Made by a program: the position numbers and the translations under genes. A stretch of 64,000 nucleotides of DNA from Caenorhabditis elegans (lineage: Eukaryota > Nematoda > Chromadorea > Rhabditida > Rhabditidae). Below the pieces are notes generated by a model. The model was not told the DNA's origin and made no database searches. It was given only the letters and a program-made list of their open reading frames with translations. This document shows positions 13,166-23,171 of this stretch, one piece after another; the first letter of the stretch is position 1; each line of letters begins with the position of its first letter. The DNA is taken from positions 4,216,001-4,280,000 of the forward strand of contig NC_003279.8 in assembly GCF_000002985.6 (NCBI RefSeq). The letters are read 5' to 3'.

Positions 13166-13576
13166 TAAATTTTTATCCCCAGAATTATTTGCGAAATTTC
13201 TGATTTTTGCGACAATTCTAATTCAATAATTGATTTGATTATATCGAGTCTAGACTCTCTATACTTTTTGGCACCTTTTCCCTTTTAATCTCCTTTTTTC
13301 TTCCACTTTCCTCTTGCCTCCGCTCTGAATCCGAATTTCGCTTTTCCTTCTTCACACAAATGAACGCAATCCAATTAGTCCTCATCCAACCACCCCGTCC
13401 GGTGCCCAAAAACCTGATCCTTATCACAGTTATCACCCGGGAGACGAAAAAGAATATAATTATGAATAAATAGATATTTTCACTTTCCCGTAAATCCTTC
13501 TGTCATTCCTCTTCTTCTTCTTTTCTCCAAGCCTCGGAAATATTCTAATCAATTCTGAAATTGAAAATCTCTTCAG

Positions 13577-16500
13577 AAAAGAAGACGTCGCCGGGACAAC
13601 AACAACAGCAAGTGGGCGGTGCATGCGTCGTGCGCACCGCTGCTGATAACAAAATAGTGTGCGAGACGGTGAGTCGCAGACAAATCTCACGGGGGAATAT
13701 CATTTCAGGTCATTCCAACCGGAGAAGACATGCGCGCAAAACGGTCCTTTATTGTTAAGGTTATGCAATATCCTCGGATATTGACACCCTTTCCCGTACC
13801 GCCCGTTCGCTCCTCAGTTCCCCTAAACTGATACGAATTATATCCGCTCCCCAACCTTTCCACCTTTTGAAAAATTCAATTTTACAGCTGCCTAATTCAA
13901 TCCAAACAGCCGAGATGACAACGGCTTCCGAGCTGCTGTCAGACGACGCAAGAGCTCGATTCTCACATACAAAGGCTCTTTTTGAGCAGCTTGAGAGACA
14001 GCAAGACGTGAGTTTTTTTTGGATGATAATAATTGGTTTCCGAATTTTGAAATCATTTTGCTATTTTGCATTACGGTTATTTATTTTTCTTGAAAAAACT
14101 CACTAAATTGTGGATTAGAGCATATATTCCAGAATTTTTATGCAATTTTTCGCAAAATGATTTTCCTGGCTATATAGATCAAATCTGTAGCTCCCTATGA
14201 ACAAGTTTTGCCTGCTAGTAGATTCTTCACTTAGGCCTTCAAAGAATAAGTCCCCTCTCTTGATTTGATCTATGAAAATTGCTGGAATTTTGCTCACAGG
14301 AAAAGTGAAAAAGTATGACGTCCCCGCTCTTTAGATCACCAGCTGAAAAGTCTGCGTCTAAATTTGGCGAAGTTTTCGGAGATCATTCGGAAAAGAGATA
14401 CTCTGACTACCAGTTTCTGTATCACTTCACAGCCTCACGTTTAAGAAATTTGACGTCACGTCTGAAAAATGTCTGAAAAAGAGGTTTCCCTATGATCAAG
14501 TTTTGCTCAACAATTATTAATTTGGGTCAAAAGTTGGAAACACTGTCGACTTGATTTAGACTTCTACCATATTTATAACTCAAGTTTTGTTAAACACAGC
14601 TTAAACCCAGTATTTTCAAAGTCTTGCCCAAATTTTGCCAACTTCTGAGCTAATAGTAAGCTAACTTTTTCAAACATCAGATGCCCGCCACGCTTTTTCC
14701 AAAACAAACTCTAAATTGGGCAAGCAGACTACTGTAGTGTCAATTAAAAAATAATGTTTCTAGGTTCCATCATTCTACTCTCCACGTCTTCAACGTCAAC
14801 CACCACCTCCATTACCCCCAAAACCTCCATCTCAATGTCCGCCGAGTCCGATGTCACAGGTATGTGTGATCAAACAATCACATGGCTCTCTTTCTCTCTC
14901 TCTCCTTCTCTTTCTGTTTTCTGGAAAAAGAAATGGAATTTAAAAATTCAAAGACTGTGTCAGTTAGTCAATGTTTTGTGTCTCCAACACCCCCGTCTCT
15001 GTTATACTGTTCGGTTGACTAATCCGCTCATCGATAATAGATTCAAAAATAATGGCATTTACTCATATCACACACACACTCCTTTCCCCCATCAGACACA
15101 CACGCATATAACACATAATCGAAAACTCGAAAACTTTTCCAGGTCGAACGAAATTTCTCTGATTTGGCCGCGGATCTCGATCGGATCCAATCATCGCCGG
15201 CAACGTCTAGGTTTATACAAAATAAGTGAGTTGTTTTTTTAAGGATTTGTTACCATACCATAACTTTTTTTTAATTCTCAAAAAAATGTAACTGTAATTT
15301 TTTTTGATCAATCGCAATTTTCTCCATTCGGTTCGCGGGCCAAAGTATTTTAATTTTTTTTGGTAGTTACAAAAAGTCGCCTGCAACTAGATTTCAGAAA
15401 TTCTAGGAAACTGTGCGAAATTCAGATAAATTAGTTGAGAATTTTTTTAAAGGAACTTTTTTGAATTTTCAAATCGAAAAAAAAACCAAAATCTCTGTTT
15501 TTTCTTTAATTTCAACTAACATTCTTCTTTGCTTCATTATCAGCTTCGCATGCCTTTTCTTTTTCCAATTCAGATCATCAACTCTTCCGTCATCATATTC
15601 CGATTCCACACAGCAGTATTCGTTCGAAAATACGGTTGCCACGTCGCAATATGGAGGACTTCAAACCAACAACAATAATAATAATATTAATATGAATTCA
15701 TTTGAACCCTATTGGAGAAATGGATCAATATATCGGAGGCAATTCGAAGGAAATGGCAAACCGTATGTGTTTCGCTTCTTTTATTTTTCTTACTTTCTCG
15801 CATGAGTTTCTTTATTTTTCTCTATAATAGTTTTTTTTCTTGCGCTGAAGTATTTTAGTTGCGACTAACAAATATTTGTGTTTTTTCGAAAAAAAATGTG
15901 GCCTAGAAAAAACCAGAAACTTGGCCAGCATATTTTCTTAGATTTCTCATTCGGGATTTTTTTTGAATTTGCTAAAAAAAAGATCCTTGTGACTTTTCCA
16001 AAGTACAAAACTAAAAGTAAAATTTTTGATTCATTCAGGAACACGGTCTTCTTTGGATCTTTCAGAATAGTGATGGCACATAATATCTTGAAATTTTCGA
16101 ATTTTTCAATTTGAAAAATCTATTAAGATTACAGAAATTGCTAAAATAGCGTGGCCGAGTTTTCTCACATATCGGCTCGTTGGAACCGTAAAAACCCTTT
16201 TCAAGCCCATTGTTGGCAAGCTTATGAAGGATCTATCGTAACCTTAAGTTTTTAAAAAACCGCACTGTGTTTGTGATAAAAATTCATTTAGTGTGTCTAG
16301 ATATATTTTTAGAACGCCGATTTTTTATCGGACATTCACATTTTTTAAAATTTAAAAATTTGATACGATTTGCGCCAGATTGTTTTTTTAGTAAATTTAA
16401 TATATGCAGGCACCTGAAAAAACCAATCATTTCATGAAAATGAGTTGCTGTTAATATAAATAATCAAATTTCTTCGATCAAAACTTTTTTTTCAGTTTTG

Positions 16501-19500
16501 GCGAGGAAAACGATGGAATCTCACCAACGACGAATGGAGTGAAGCACACGACATACGCCGTCGTCAAAACACCAAAGGAAACAGAACTTGAAACAACATC
16601 AGAAAACAGAGGACTCATGGAAACACGGAGGGGTCTGAGTCCAGAGAGGCCTGACGTGGATTTAACGAATCGAAAGGTCTCGTTCAGCACTGCACCTATT
16701 CCGGTAAGATCACCCACTTTTCCCATTCACTCATGTTTCTTTGTTGTTGCAAGTTTGCTCTATGGAATGTATGATGTTCAAAATAATTTTATACTTTTTC
16801 TAGGCCAAGACAGATTGAAACGTGGCCGAGAAAAATCTTTTTGAAACTATCAATAGAGCAAACATGCATTCACTGAAACTTGACCACCACAACCTAACAT
16901 TTCCTTTTGTTTACATATATGTGGCAAGGTGATATTAATTCATTAATAGATATATCTATACAATCTCGAATTAGGTCACCTTATTGATATGATAAGAGAT
17001 GAGGAACAAGAGAAAAAGAGAAAGAGAAAGCGATCTTCATTTGCATAATATCTAAACGTTTTCACTTTCAGGTCTTCTCGGCGTTTTCCGTTGAAGACTA
17101 CGATCGCAAGAATGAAGACATTGATCCGGTGGCAAGTTGTGCTGAATATGAATTGGAGAGACGACTTGAAAGAATGGATTTGTTTGAAGTTGATTTGGAA
17201 AAGGGTGCCGAGGGACTTGGAGTCTCTATTATTGGTTAGTGATTGTATTGTGGCTTACCATAACTTAGAAGCCTTGTATCTCGGTTACAATCGGATGTTG
17301 CTCACAGTTTCTGTTTCATTTTTATAGTTGGAAACTTTCTTTTCTCGGCATAACCAAAGATAACCGAGATATAAGCGCTTAATTAAACTTGAAGGAATGT
17401 CAACCTGAAGCTACTGTTTAGGAAAAAATTATATGCTTTCTGCCTGCCTACGGTTTTCGGATAAATTCGTTATGTTTCAGGTATGGGTGTTGGTGCAGAC
17501 TCGGGTCTTGAAAAGCTGGGAATCTTTGTAAAGAGCATCACACCTGGCGGAGCTGTTCATCGAGATGGACGAATTCGTGTCTGCGATCAAATTGTTTCAG
17601 TCGATGGAAAGAGTTTGGTCGGTGTCTCACAGTTGTATGCTGCAAACACGTTGAGATCCACCAGCAATCGAGTCACTTTCACAATTGGTTGGTTTTTTTT
17701 GGAGTATTGTGCCGAACGCGTATGATATATTGCATTGATGACTCCGTGAAATAACACAAATATTTTTGTGTGCAACAGCGACTCAATACACCATATTCCG
17801 CGCAAGCGTAGAGAAAAAAAGCATCTAGAAAATATTTCAATTATGTTTACCAGTTATCTTCCAATTTAAAAAAAATGTATTGCAGGTCGCGAACAAAACC
17901 TTGAAGAATCCGAAGTTGCTCAGCTAATTCAACAAAGTCTTGAACACGACAGAATGAGAATGATGGGAGACGAGGAAGACGATATCGAAGAGCCGCCACC
18001 ACCACCATCTCAAATGCCACAGCTACCAATTGAACAGGATCGTCCGACAACTTCAATGATCACAAAAGAAGAAATTGAGATTCGTTCGAAGATTGCTGCT
18101 CTTGAACTGGAACTTGATGTTACTCATAAGAAAGCAGAGCAATATCATGAAGTGTTGAGCTCAACGAAATCACATTGTGATCAACTGGAAAAGCAGAATG
18201 AGCAGGCAAATTATATGATTAAAAACTATCAGGAAAGAGAAAAAGAGTTGTTGAATCGAGAAGAGAATCATGTGGAACAATTGAGAGATAAGGATGTACA
18301 TTATGCATCATTAGTTCGTCAATTGAAAGAACGAATTGATGAGTTGGAATCGAAATTGGAAGAAGCTGAAGAGAGAAGGCATTCTATTCAGAATCTTGAG
18401 CTTATCGAGTTGAGAGAGAAGTTAAAGGAGAAAGTTGAGAAGAGGAATGAAGGAATGGCGTATAGACCAGGTGGAGAGCTTCCTCACGAGGATAAGGCTG
18501 TTATGGTTAATTTGGAGACTATTGTAAGTTGGAGAAAATATGAAAGAACATTCATCTTCAAACTTCATTCTAAAACAGTTTTCACATAATGCCTAAAATT
18601 AAGCTTGAGCGTAGGCCCTATGCCTAAGCCTAAGCCTACGCCTAAGCCTAAGACTAAGACTAAGCCTAAGCCCAAGTAAGAAACTAATTATAACACCCAT
18701 TTTCATTTCCAGACTCCATCAACCAAAAAAGATGCGGAAGTATCAGTTGGAAGTAGTTGGACAGAAGAGTACTCATCACCATGCGAGTCGCCAGTCCCTC
18801 GTATCTCCGAGCCAGCATCTCCGGCTCTTCCACATAAATTGACGCATCGCAAACTTCTGTTCCCACTCCGAAAGAAGTACGCCGAAAACGAGTTCTGGCG
18901 TGCCACGTGTCAACCAGTTGGTCTTCAAGCTCTTCATTGGACGGTGGACGATGTTTGTCAGTTGCTCGTTTCAATGGGCTTGGACAAATATGTGCCAGAG
19001 TTCACCATTAATAAGATCGATGGAGCCAAGTTCCTCGAGCTCGACGGAAATAAACTGAAGGTGAGTAAGATGTATACGATCCCGGCGCAAGAAAACTCGG
19101 GTAGAAAAAAAAAACGCTGCAATTACATAACGAAAAGTTAAACTATTTCGTAGGCACCAAGGTGCTAAAATTTTTTAAACTTTTCGGTTTTTTGGGTAAA
19201 ACCGAGAAAAAGATTCCTGAAAATTCTGAAATGAATTCAATATTTATGTTACACTCTATTTCATAAAAACAACAGAAATGTCACTTTTCGAGCAAGAGAG
19301 ACTGAACTTTTGTTTTTGATTTTTCAGTTTCTTGTGCCAAACCCAAAAACCCTTCAGGTCTAGTAGGCACAGTCTGCCTACCTGAAAAGTGCCTAGAATA
19401 TACAAGGCTTAAAATAGGTGCATTCTATAAACCTTATGTGACGTCAACTTTTTCAAATTTTCCACAATTTTGGGAAATCACACCACTTGAAATTGTTTAT

Positions 19501-19660
19501 CTGAATCAATATTTTTTAGGCAATGGGAATTCAAAATCACTCGGATCGTTCTCTAATTAAAAAGAAAGTAAAAGGAATGAAGAATAAAATTGAAAGAGAA
19601 CGAAAACAGTTGGAACGAGAAAGCCGTACCCGAGTCATTGCACACACAATTCCCATGTGA
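13577..19660 (+). CDS. nab-1: Neurabin/spinophilin-type PP1- and actin-binding scaffold
   Basis: Scaffold that targets protein phosphatase 1 to F-actin at presynaptic and junctional sites. Exons: 13577-13668, 13709-13759, 13888-14007, 14764-14859, 15143-15225, 15574-15762, 16496-16703, 17072-17234, 17481-17687, 17886-18523, 18713-19060, 19520-19660 (TGA). A start ATG at 13915 gives exactly 721 residues. The two earlier exons stay open and in phase, so longer isoforms with a start further upstream are likely. Seen: [14 protein letters not shown] at the N-terminus as in neurabins; Pro-rich [12 protein letters not shown]1-docking RKVSFSTAP at about 213-221; PDZ at about 264-350 ([28 protein letters not shown]); a coiled coil at about 390-510; a C-terminal SAM domain at about 633-697. 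Having SAM makes it neurabin-I-like rather than spinophilin-like. AATAAA at 20024 is a plausible 3' end. Confidence 0.95.
16920..16990. repeat. Small inverted repeat in a nab-1 intron
   Basis: AAGGTGATATTAAT and the reverse-oriented AGGTCACCTTATTGATAT flank an AT-rich core in the intron before exon 17072. It looks like a degraded palindrome. Confidence 0.35.
17235..17480. repeat. nab-1 intron with inverted TATCTCGGTTA / TAACCGAGATATA
   Basis: TATCTCGGTTACAAT near 17278 pairs with GATAACCGAGATATA near 17360. A related word (CATATAACTCGGTAACC) occurs near 24350, so this is probably a dispersed repeat. Confidence 0.45.
18622..18675. repeat. Interstitial telomeric repeat, nine GCCTAA-type hexamers
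   Basis: Six exact GCCTAA units interleaved with GCCTAC, GACTAA and GCCCAA variants form a 54-bp array. The complement is TTAGGC, the nematode telomere unit. It lies in the nab-1 intron between the coiled-coil exon and the SAM exon. Confidence 0.9.
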
Positions 19661-20070
19661 TTTTTTCTGTCTGATTTTGAAAACTATTAAATTATAATTA
19701 TTATATTCTCACTGCGAAAAAGTATACGAAAGTCTATGGTTGTTTTCTATATATATTTTTTTTCGCAAATGTTATCCATTTCTCAAGGTTGTTCCAAATC
19801 GCCAATCCATGGGTTTCCCTTACTTTTCCCCTAATTTGTTCAGTTTTTCAACGCCTTTTCTTTCCATTTCCATCCTCATAGATTCTGCCGTAATTCCCCC
19901 TTTTTCATGTTGTCCACCAAAATTTATTTATTTTTTCCCTCTATTTTTTCAAAGATGCACCACCAAAAAATTGTGATATATTTTTCTGACACTTTCCCCC
20001 TCACTAACAATCATTTTCTGACCAATAAAACATTGATTTTTATTTTAACTATCAGCTTAATGTTACTTTT

Positions 20071-20146
20071 CCATTCTTCCTGGCGAGACAATCTGATGAA
20101 GGAGATCAAAGTGGATGAAGAAAATGATCCTCATTTGAAAATAAAG
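20071..20146 (+). repeat. Duplicated ~80-bp fragment, copy 1
   Basis: Begins CCATTCTTCCTGGCGAGACA and matches 23001-23086, apart from two substitutions and a 10-bp deletion after GATCAAAGTG. It lies in the same orientation on the other side of the phosphatase-like gene. Here the deletion destroys the short frame that is intact in copy 2. Confidence 0.9.
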
Positions 20147-20279
20147 ATGTTCTACATTCGCATATTTTTATTTACCTTTATATTTTTCAGATCGAATAAA
20201 CGGTTTTCAATGTTTAACAAATTTTCAATAATTCTCAGTCTTTGGGAATTTTTGTTTTTTTTTCAGTTTGTTTTCTAAT

Positions 20280-20720
20280 ATTAATTTAAATAAACTTGAT
20301 TTTTCTTTTTAACAAAATCTTCAAATTTTCGGTAAATCTATTGGTTTTTTTTTCAATTTTCAAATTGAAAATTTTCAATAACTTTCGGTCATTTCTCCAT
20401 TCTTTTTGAAGCAAGTTTCATTTTTTTTAAACCAAAATTTGATTTTCAATTTCCATTGAACATTTTTCTTTCTTGGCCAAAATTGAAATTTTCAATAATT
20501 TTCAGTTAGTTCTCAATTTTTTTAAACGAAAATTCCGTTTTTTTTCGAAAATCAAAATCGACAAATTTTAGATAAATACGTATTACTCATAGAACTCAAA
20601 AAATCTAATCTTCTGTTATATCTCTAATTCTTCGAAGAAAAAACATGTTTTTTTCACCAAAATTCGATTTTAAAAATAAATCGAAAATGTTCGCTTTGAA
20701 ATTATTTATTTTTTGGTCAG
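20280..20720 (+). repeat. AT-rich dispersed repeat, copy 1
   Basis: Shares ordered words with about 28890-29500, including TTTCGGTCATTTCTCCATT, GAAGCAAGTTTCAT and AATCGACAAATTTTAGATAA, in the same orientation with scattered changes. Sharing many ordered words over some 400 bp indicates common descent rather than AT-rich chance. Confidence 0.7.
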
Positions 20721-21033
20721 AACTGTAATAGATTTTCAAGAATCAGGGAAAACGGGATCTCTTTCCGTCCGGATGACTAGTCTCAATAATGATTTGAAAT
20801 GTACAAACAATTTCTGATCAAAATTATTTTTTGCCTTTTCACTCACGTGATAACATTTCAAAATTACAAATTGTTGAAGTCAGTCTAGCGACCTTCTCGT
20901 GGCCCCCTACTGTATTTGTTATTCTTTCCACGTATCTTCTCCACATCCACATCATAATTAGTCAAATCAATTTATTCTGAATTATTCTTGTCTCCAAGGT
21001 TCAAACAAAAACTCAAACGAGAACGGAGTTATA

Positions 21034-22559
21034 ATGGCACCATCAAAGTCAAAGGAAAAGAAGGATAAAGCAAAGACAAGCCGTCGCAAATCCGGATCTC
21101 AAGCCAAGAAAGATGTAAGTTTGATATTTCAGCACAGGATCAGGAGACTTTTCTTGATCAATTCCTCATATATTCGCATTTATGCGCTAGATGAGCACAC
21201 AGTTAATTTGCGATGGATCCATTGAGATCAAGGATTCACGCGCGCCTTGTTGCATGATTTCGTGGAGCACATGTGCATCGTGCGTCCATGATGTCAATGC
21301 TGTAAGGTTCCTGAAGAACACATCGCAAATTAACTGTGGATAACTTTTAAAAAATGAGTGAGAACTTCAACTACGAGAATTTCATTTCAGACAACAAGCA
21401 CCGTGTCTGAAGGACAATCGCCAACTGAGGTGGCTGATCAGCTTTTGAAAGCAAAGAGTCGCCCTCAAATGTACGACCTTCTAAAGGGACATGCTGCATT
21501 CAATGTGCCGGAATTCGTCAAGAACCTGCCGGTAAATGTTCGTTTGCCGATCCCGATTAGAGATAATCGGCGCGTTCTTTGCGGATCCGATGAGGAGTTC
21601 TTCCCAGGACAGTACGTCAGAATGGAAGGAGCTGAGTACATCATTGTGCAGGCGCCGACCAAGAAAAGCTCAAAGCTGATTTGGAGAGTCATTCTAAAGG
21701 TTTGTTATTTTGTTGAATTTTTAAACATCATTTCAAATTTATTTTCAGGATCACATCAGAATTCTTGTGTGCTTGTGCCACGACGAACAAATGAGTGGTT
21801 CCGATGATGGAAAGTGCTATACATACTTTCCAACTGAGCTAGAGCAGAAAATGGAAGCTGAACTGATGAAGGGAACTCTTTCCATCGTTTGCAAGGCTCG
21901 TGAAGGTCTTAGCATGGGAGCAACCAAGTATGAGCTAGAGTTGACTGATAGTGAAGTTGTGATCGATAAGAACAGCGATGATCCGAATGCATCGAACTAT
22001 AAAAGTCACCGACTCATCGTTTTCCATATGAATACTTGGTCTGGACAGAAGCCAACTTCCGGGAATGCTTTGGAGCAAGCTCAAAACGTGGCTCTTTTCT
22101 TTCGTGAGGTCAAGAAGTTTGAGATGGACGTGAGTTGAAACTAAAGACTGCTGCAAATAATAACAGTTAATAGATTCTGCGTAAAAGTATGGAAAACTTT
22201 GTGCCACCAGTCATGCTCCAATCATTCGATGGCATTAATCGTGCATCCACTGGTTGGGTTGCTTTGATGTTGTTGAGAGACGTCGAGAAACGAGAGTGTT
22301 TTGATGTTCCAAGCTTGATCAAAGCAATCATGAAGTTTCGAAATGGATCCATCTCCACCTACTATCAATTCTGTTTCTGCATGGCTGTTTGCTTGAATAT
22401 CGGAAAGGATACAAATTGGTGCGCAAATGTGAGAAATCTCATAGGAAATAGTTTTCTTTAACAAAAATAACATTTCAGGATTGCAGCACGGCACTGACTG
22501 ATTTGATGGAAAAGTTCGGCAACCGTAAACTGAATGAACTCGGGAACTTGGCAGTCTAG
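21034..22559 (+). CDS. Catalytically inactive protein-tyrosine-phosphatase-like protein
   Basis: Exons 21034-21114, 21391-21699, 21749-22129, 22174-22428 and 22479-22559 give 368 residues. The N-terminus is very basic (MAPSKSKEKKDKAKTSRRK). The rest follows the classical PTP fold: a degenerate substrate-loop region (DNRRVLCG), YVRMEGAEYIIVQAPT in place of YIATQGP, VILKDHIRILVCL, and HMNTWSGQKPTS where WPDxGxP belongs. The signature HCx5RTG is replaced by QSFDGINRASTG: the nucleophilic Cys is Ser, the loop Asp is Gly, but the Arg is kept. It should therefore be a pseudophosphatase, perhaps a phosphotyrosine binder. C. elegans has a large expanded PTP family, often germline or sperm expressed; that role here is inference. 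AATAAA at 22596. Confidence 0.85.
21198..21338. repeat. MITE-like hairpin with 18-bp perfect inverted ends
   Basis: CACAGTTAATTTGCGATG at 21198-21215 pairs exactly with CATCGCAAATTAACTGTG at 21321-21338. The 105-bp centre is GC-rich compared with the host intron. It sits in intron 1 of the pseudophosphatase gene and encodes nothing. Confidence 0.85.
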
Positions 22560-22958
22560 AGAAGAAAAATGAGCCTGAACTGAGAACTATTGCAAAATAA
22601 AATGTTTGTAGAATCGTGCTTTTCTGTTATTTTTCAGTATTTTCAGCAGACTGACTATGAAAATCTGGTTTTTTTTAATTCTACACTCTGAATGAGTAAT
22701 AGTATTTTAGTCTCGCCACGAAAGTTTCCTGCAAAAAATTGATAGTGTTTTGCGCCTTTGAGGTTACAGTATCCAAACCCAAATTATTATAACATTTCAA
22801 AAAGTTTTCGCGACGAGACCATTTCTATTATCCAATGAGGCAACTAGAAACATCAAAATGGAATATTGTAAGTTCTCAGTATCAAGGAATTTGAAGTGGC
22901 TTGTGAGAGGATTGCACATCTTTCGATGCACCATATCCGTAATTTTAATGTGTTTCAG
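22560..22958. other. Intergenic: 3' UTR of the phosphatase-like gene and repeat-like DNA
   Basis: After AATAAA at 22596 there is an inverted pair: TAGTCTCGCCACGAAAGTTT near 22708 against AAAGTTTTCGCGACGAGACC near 22800. This resembles the family A palindromes. No gene seen. Confidence 0.45.
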
Positions 22959-22959
22959 A

Positions 22960-23058
22960 ATGCGAGAACTGGCGAACGGAATCAAGACAATTGAATCAAA
23001 CCATTCTTCCTGGCAAGACAATCTGATGAAGGAGATCAAAGTGGCATTGCGTAAATGA
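22960..23058 (+). CDS. Possible 32-residue ORF with acceptor and poly(A) signal
   Basis: TGTTTCAG ends at 22958, one base before an ATG opening a 32-codon frame (starts MRELANGIK, ends EIKVALRK). AATAAA at 23080 follows the TGA closely. This could be a trans-spliced mini-gene, the last exon of something larger, or a gene relic. Its 3' half is the duplicated fragment also present at 20071, where a 10-bp deletion removes the stop. No family recognised. No phase-compatible coding exon was found just upstream. Confidence 0.3.
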   Translation: MRELANGIKTIESNHSSWQDNLMKEIKVALRK

Positions 23059-23086
23059 AGAAAATGATCCTCACTTGAAAATAAAT
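23001..23086 (+). repeat. Duplicated ~80-bp fragment, copy 2
   Basis: Partner of 20071-20146. It spans the end of the small frame and its poly(A) signal, so copy 1 looks like a duplicated gene 3' end. Confidence 0.9.
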
Positions 23087-23171
23087 ATTTTTTTAATCAG
23101 CTTTATTTTTAGAACATCAACTATTAACCTAGAAATATACACCCGAACTAGTAATAAAATAATTCAATTAA

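Larger units (their letters stand above)
5960..13570. other. nab-1: Long non-coding stretch upstream of nab-1 exons
   Basis: About 7.6 kb without a supportable gene. Most is AT-rich and intron-like. Islands of balanced composition at 8620-9170 and 13240-13420 could be promoter or 5' UTR material for nab-1. The in-frame exons at 13577 and 13709 require a start further upstream, so this stretch probably contains a long nab-1 intron. Confidence 0.4.
19661..21033. other. nab-1 3' UTR and intergenic AT-rich DNA
   Basis: AATAAA at 20024-20029 may end the nab-1 transcript. The rest is T/A-rich. It contains a duplicated fragment (20071-20146) and a block resembling sequence inside exoc-7 (about 20280-20720). 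No further gene seen. Confidence 0.5.

Noticed and set aside
14754-15242. 162-codon plus-strand frame over nab-1 exons
   Set aside because: Wrong frame; the true exons 14764-14859 and 15143-15225 encode the Pro-rich part of neurabin in another frame.
18684-18974. Antisense frames over the nab-1 SAM exon
   Set aside because: Shadow of a strongly coding exon with conserved SAM residues on the plus strand.
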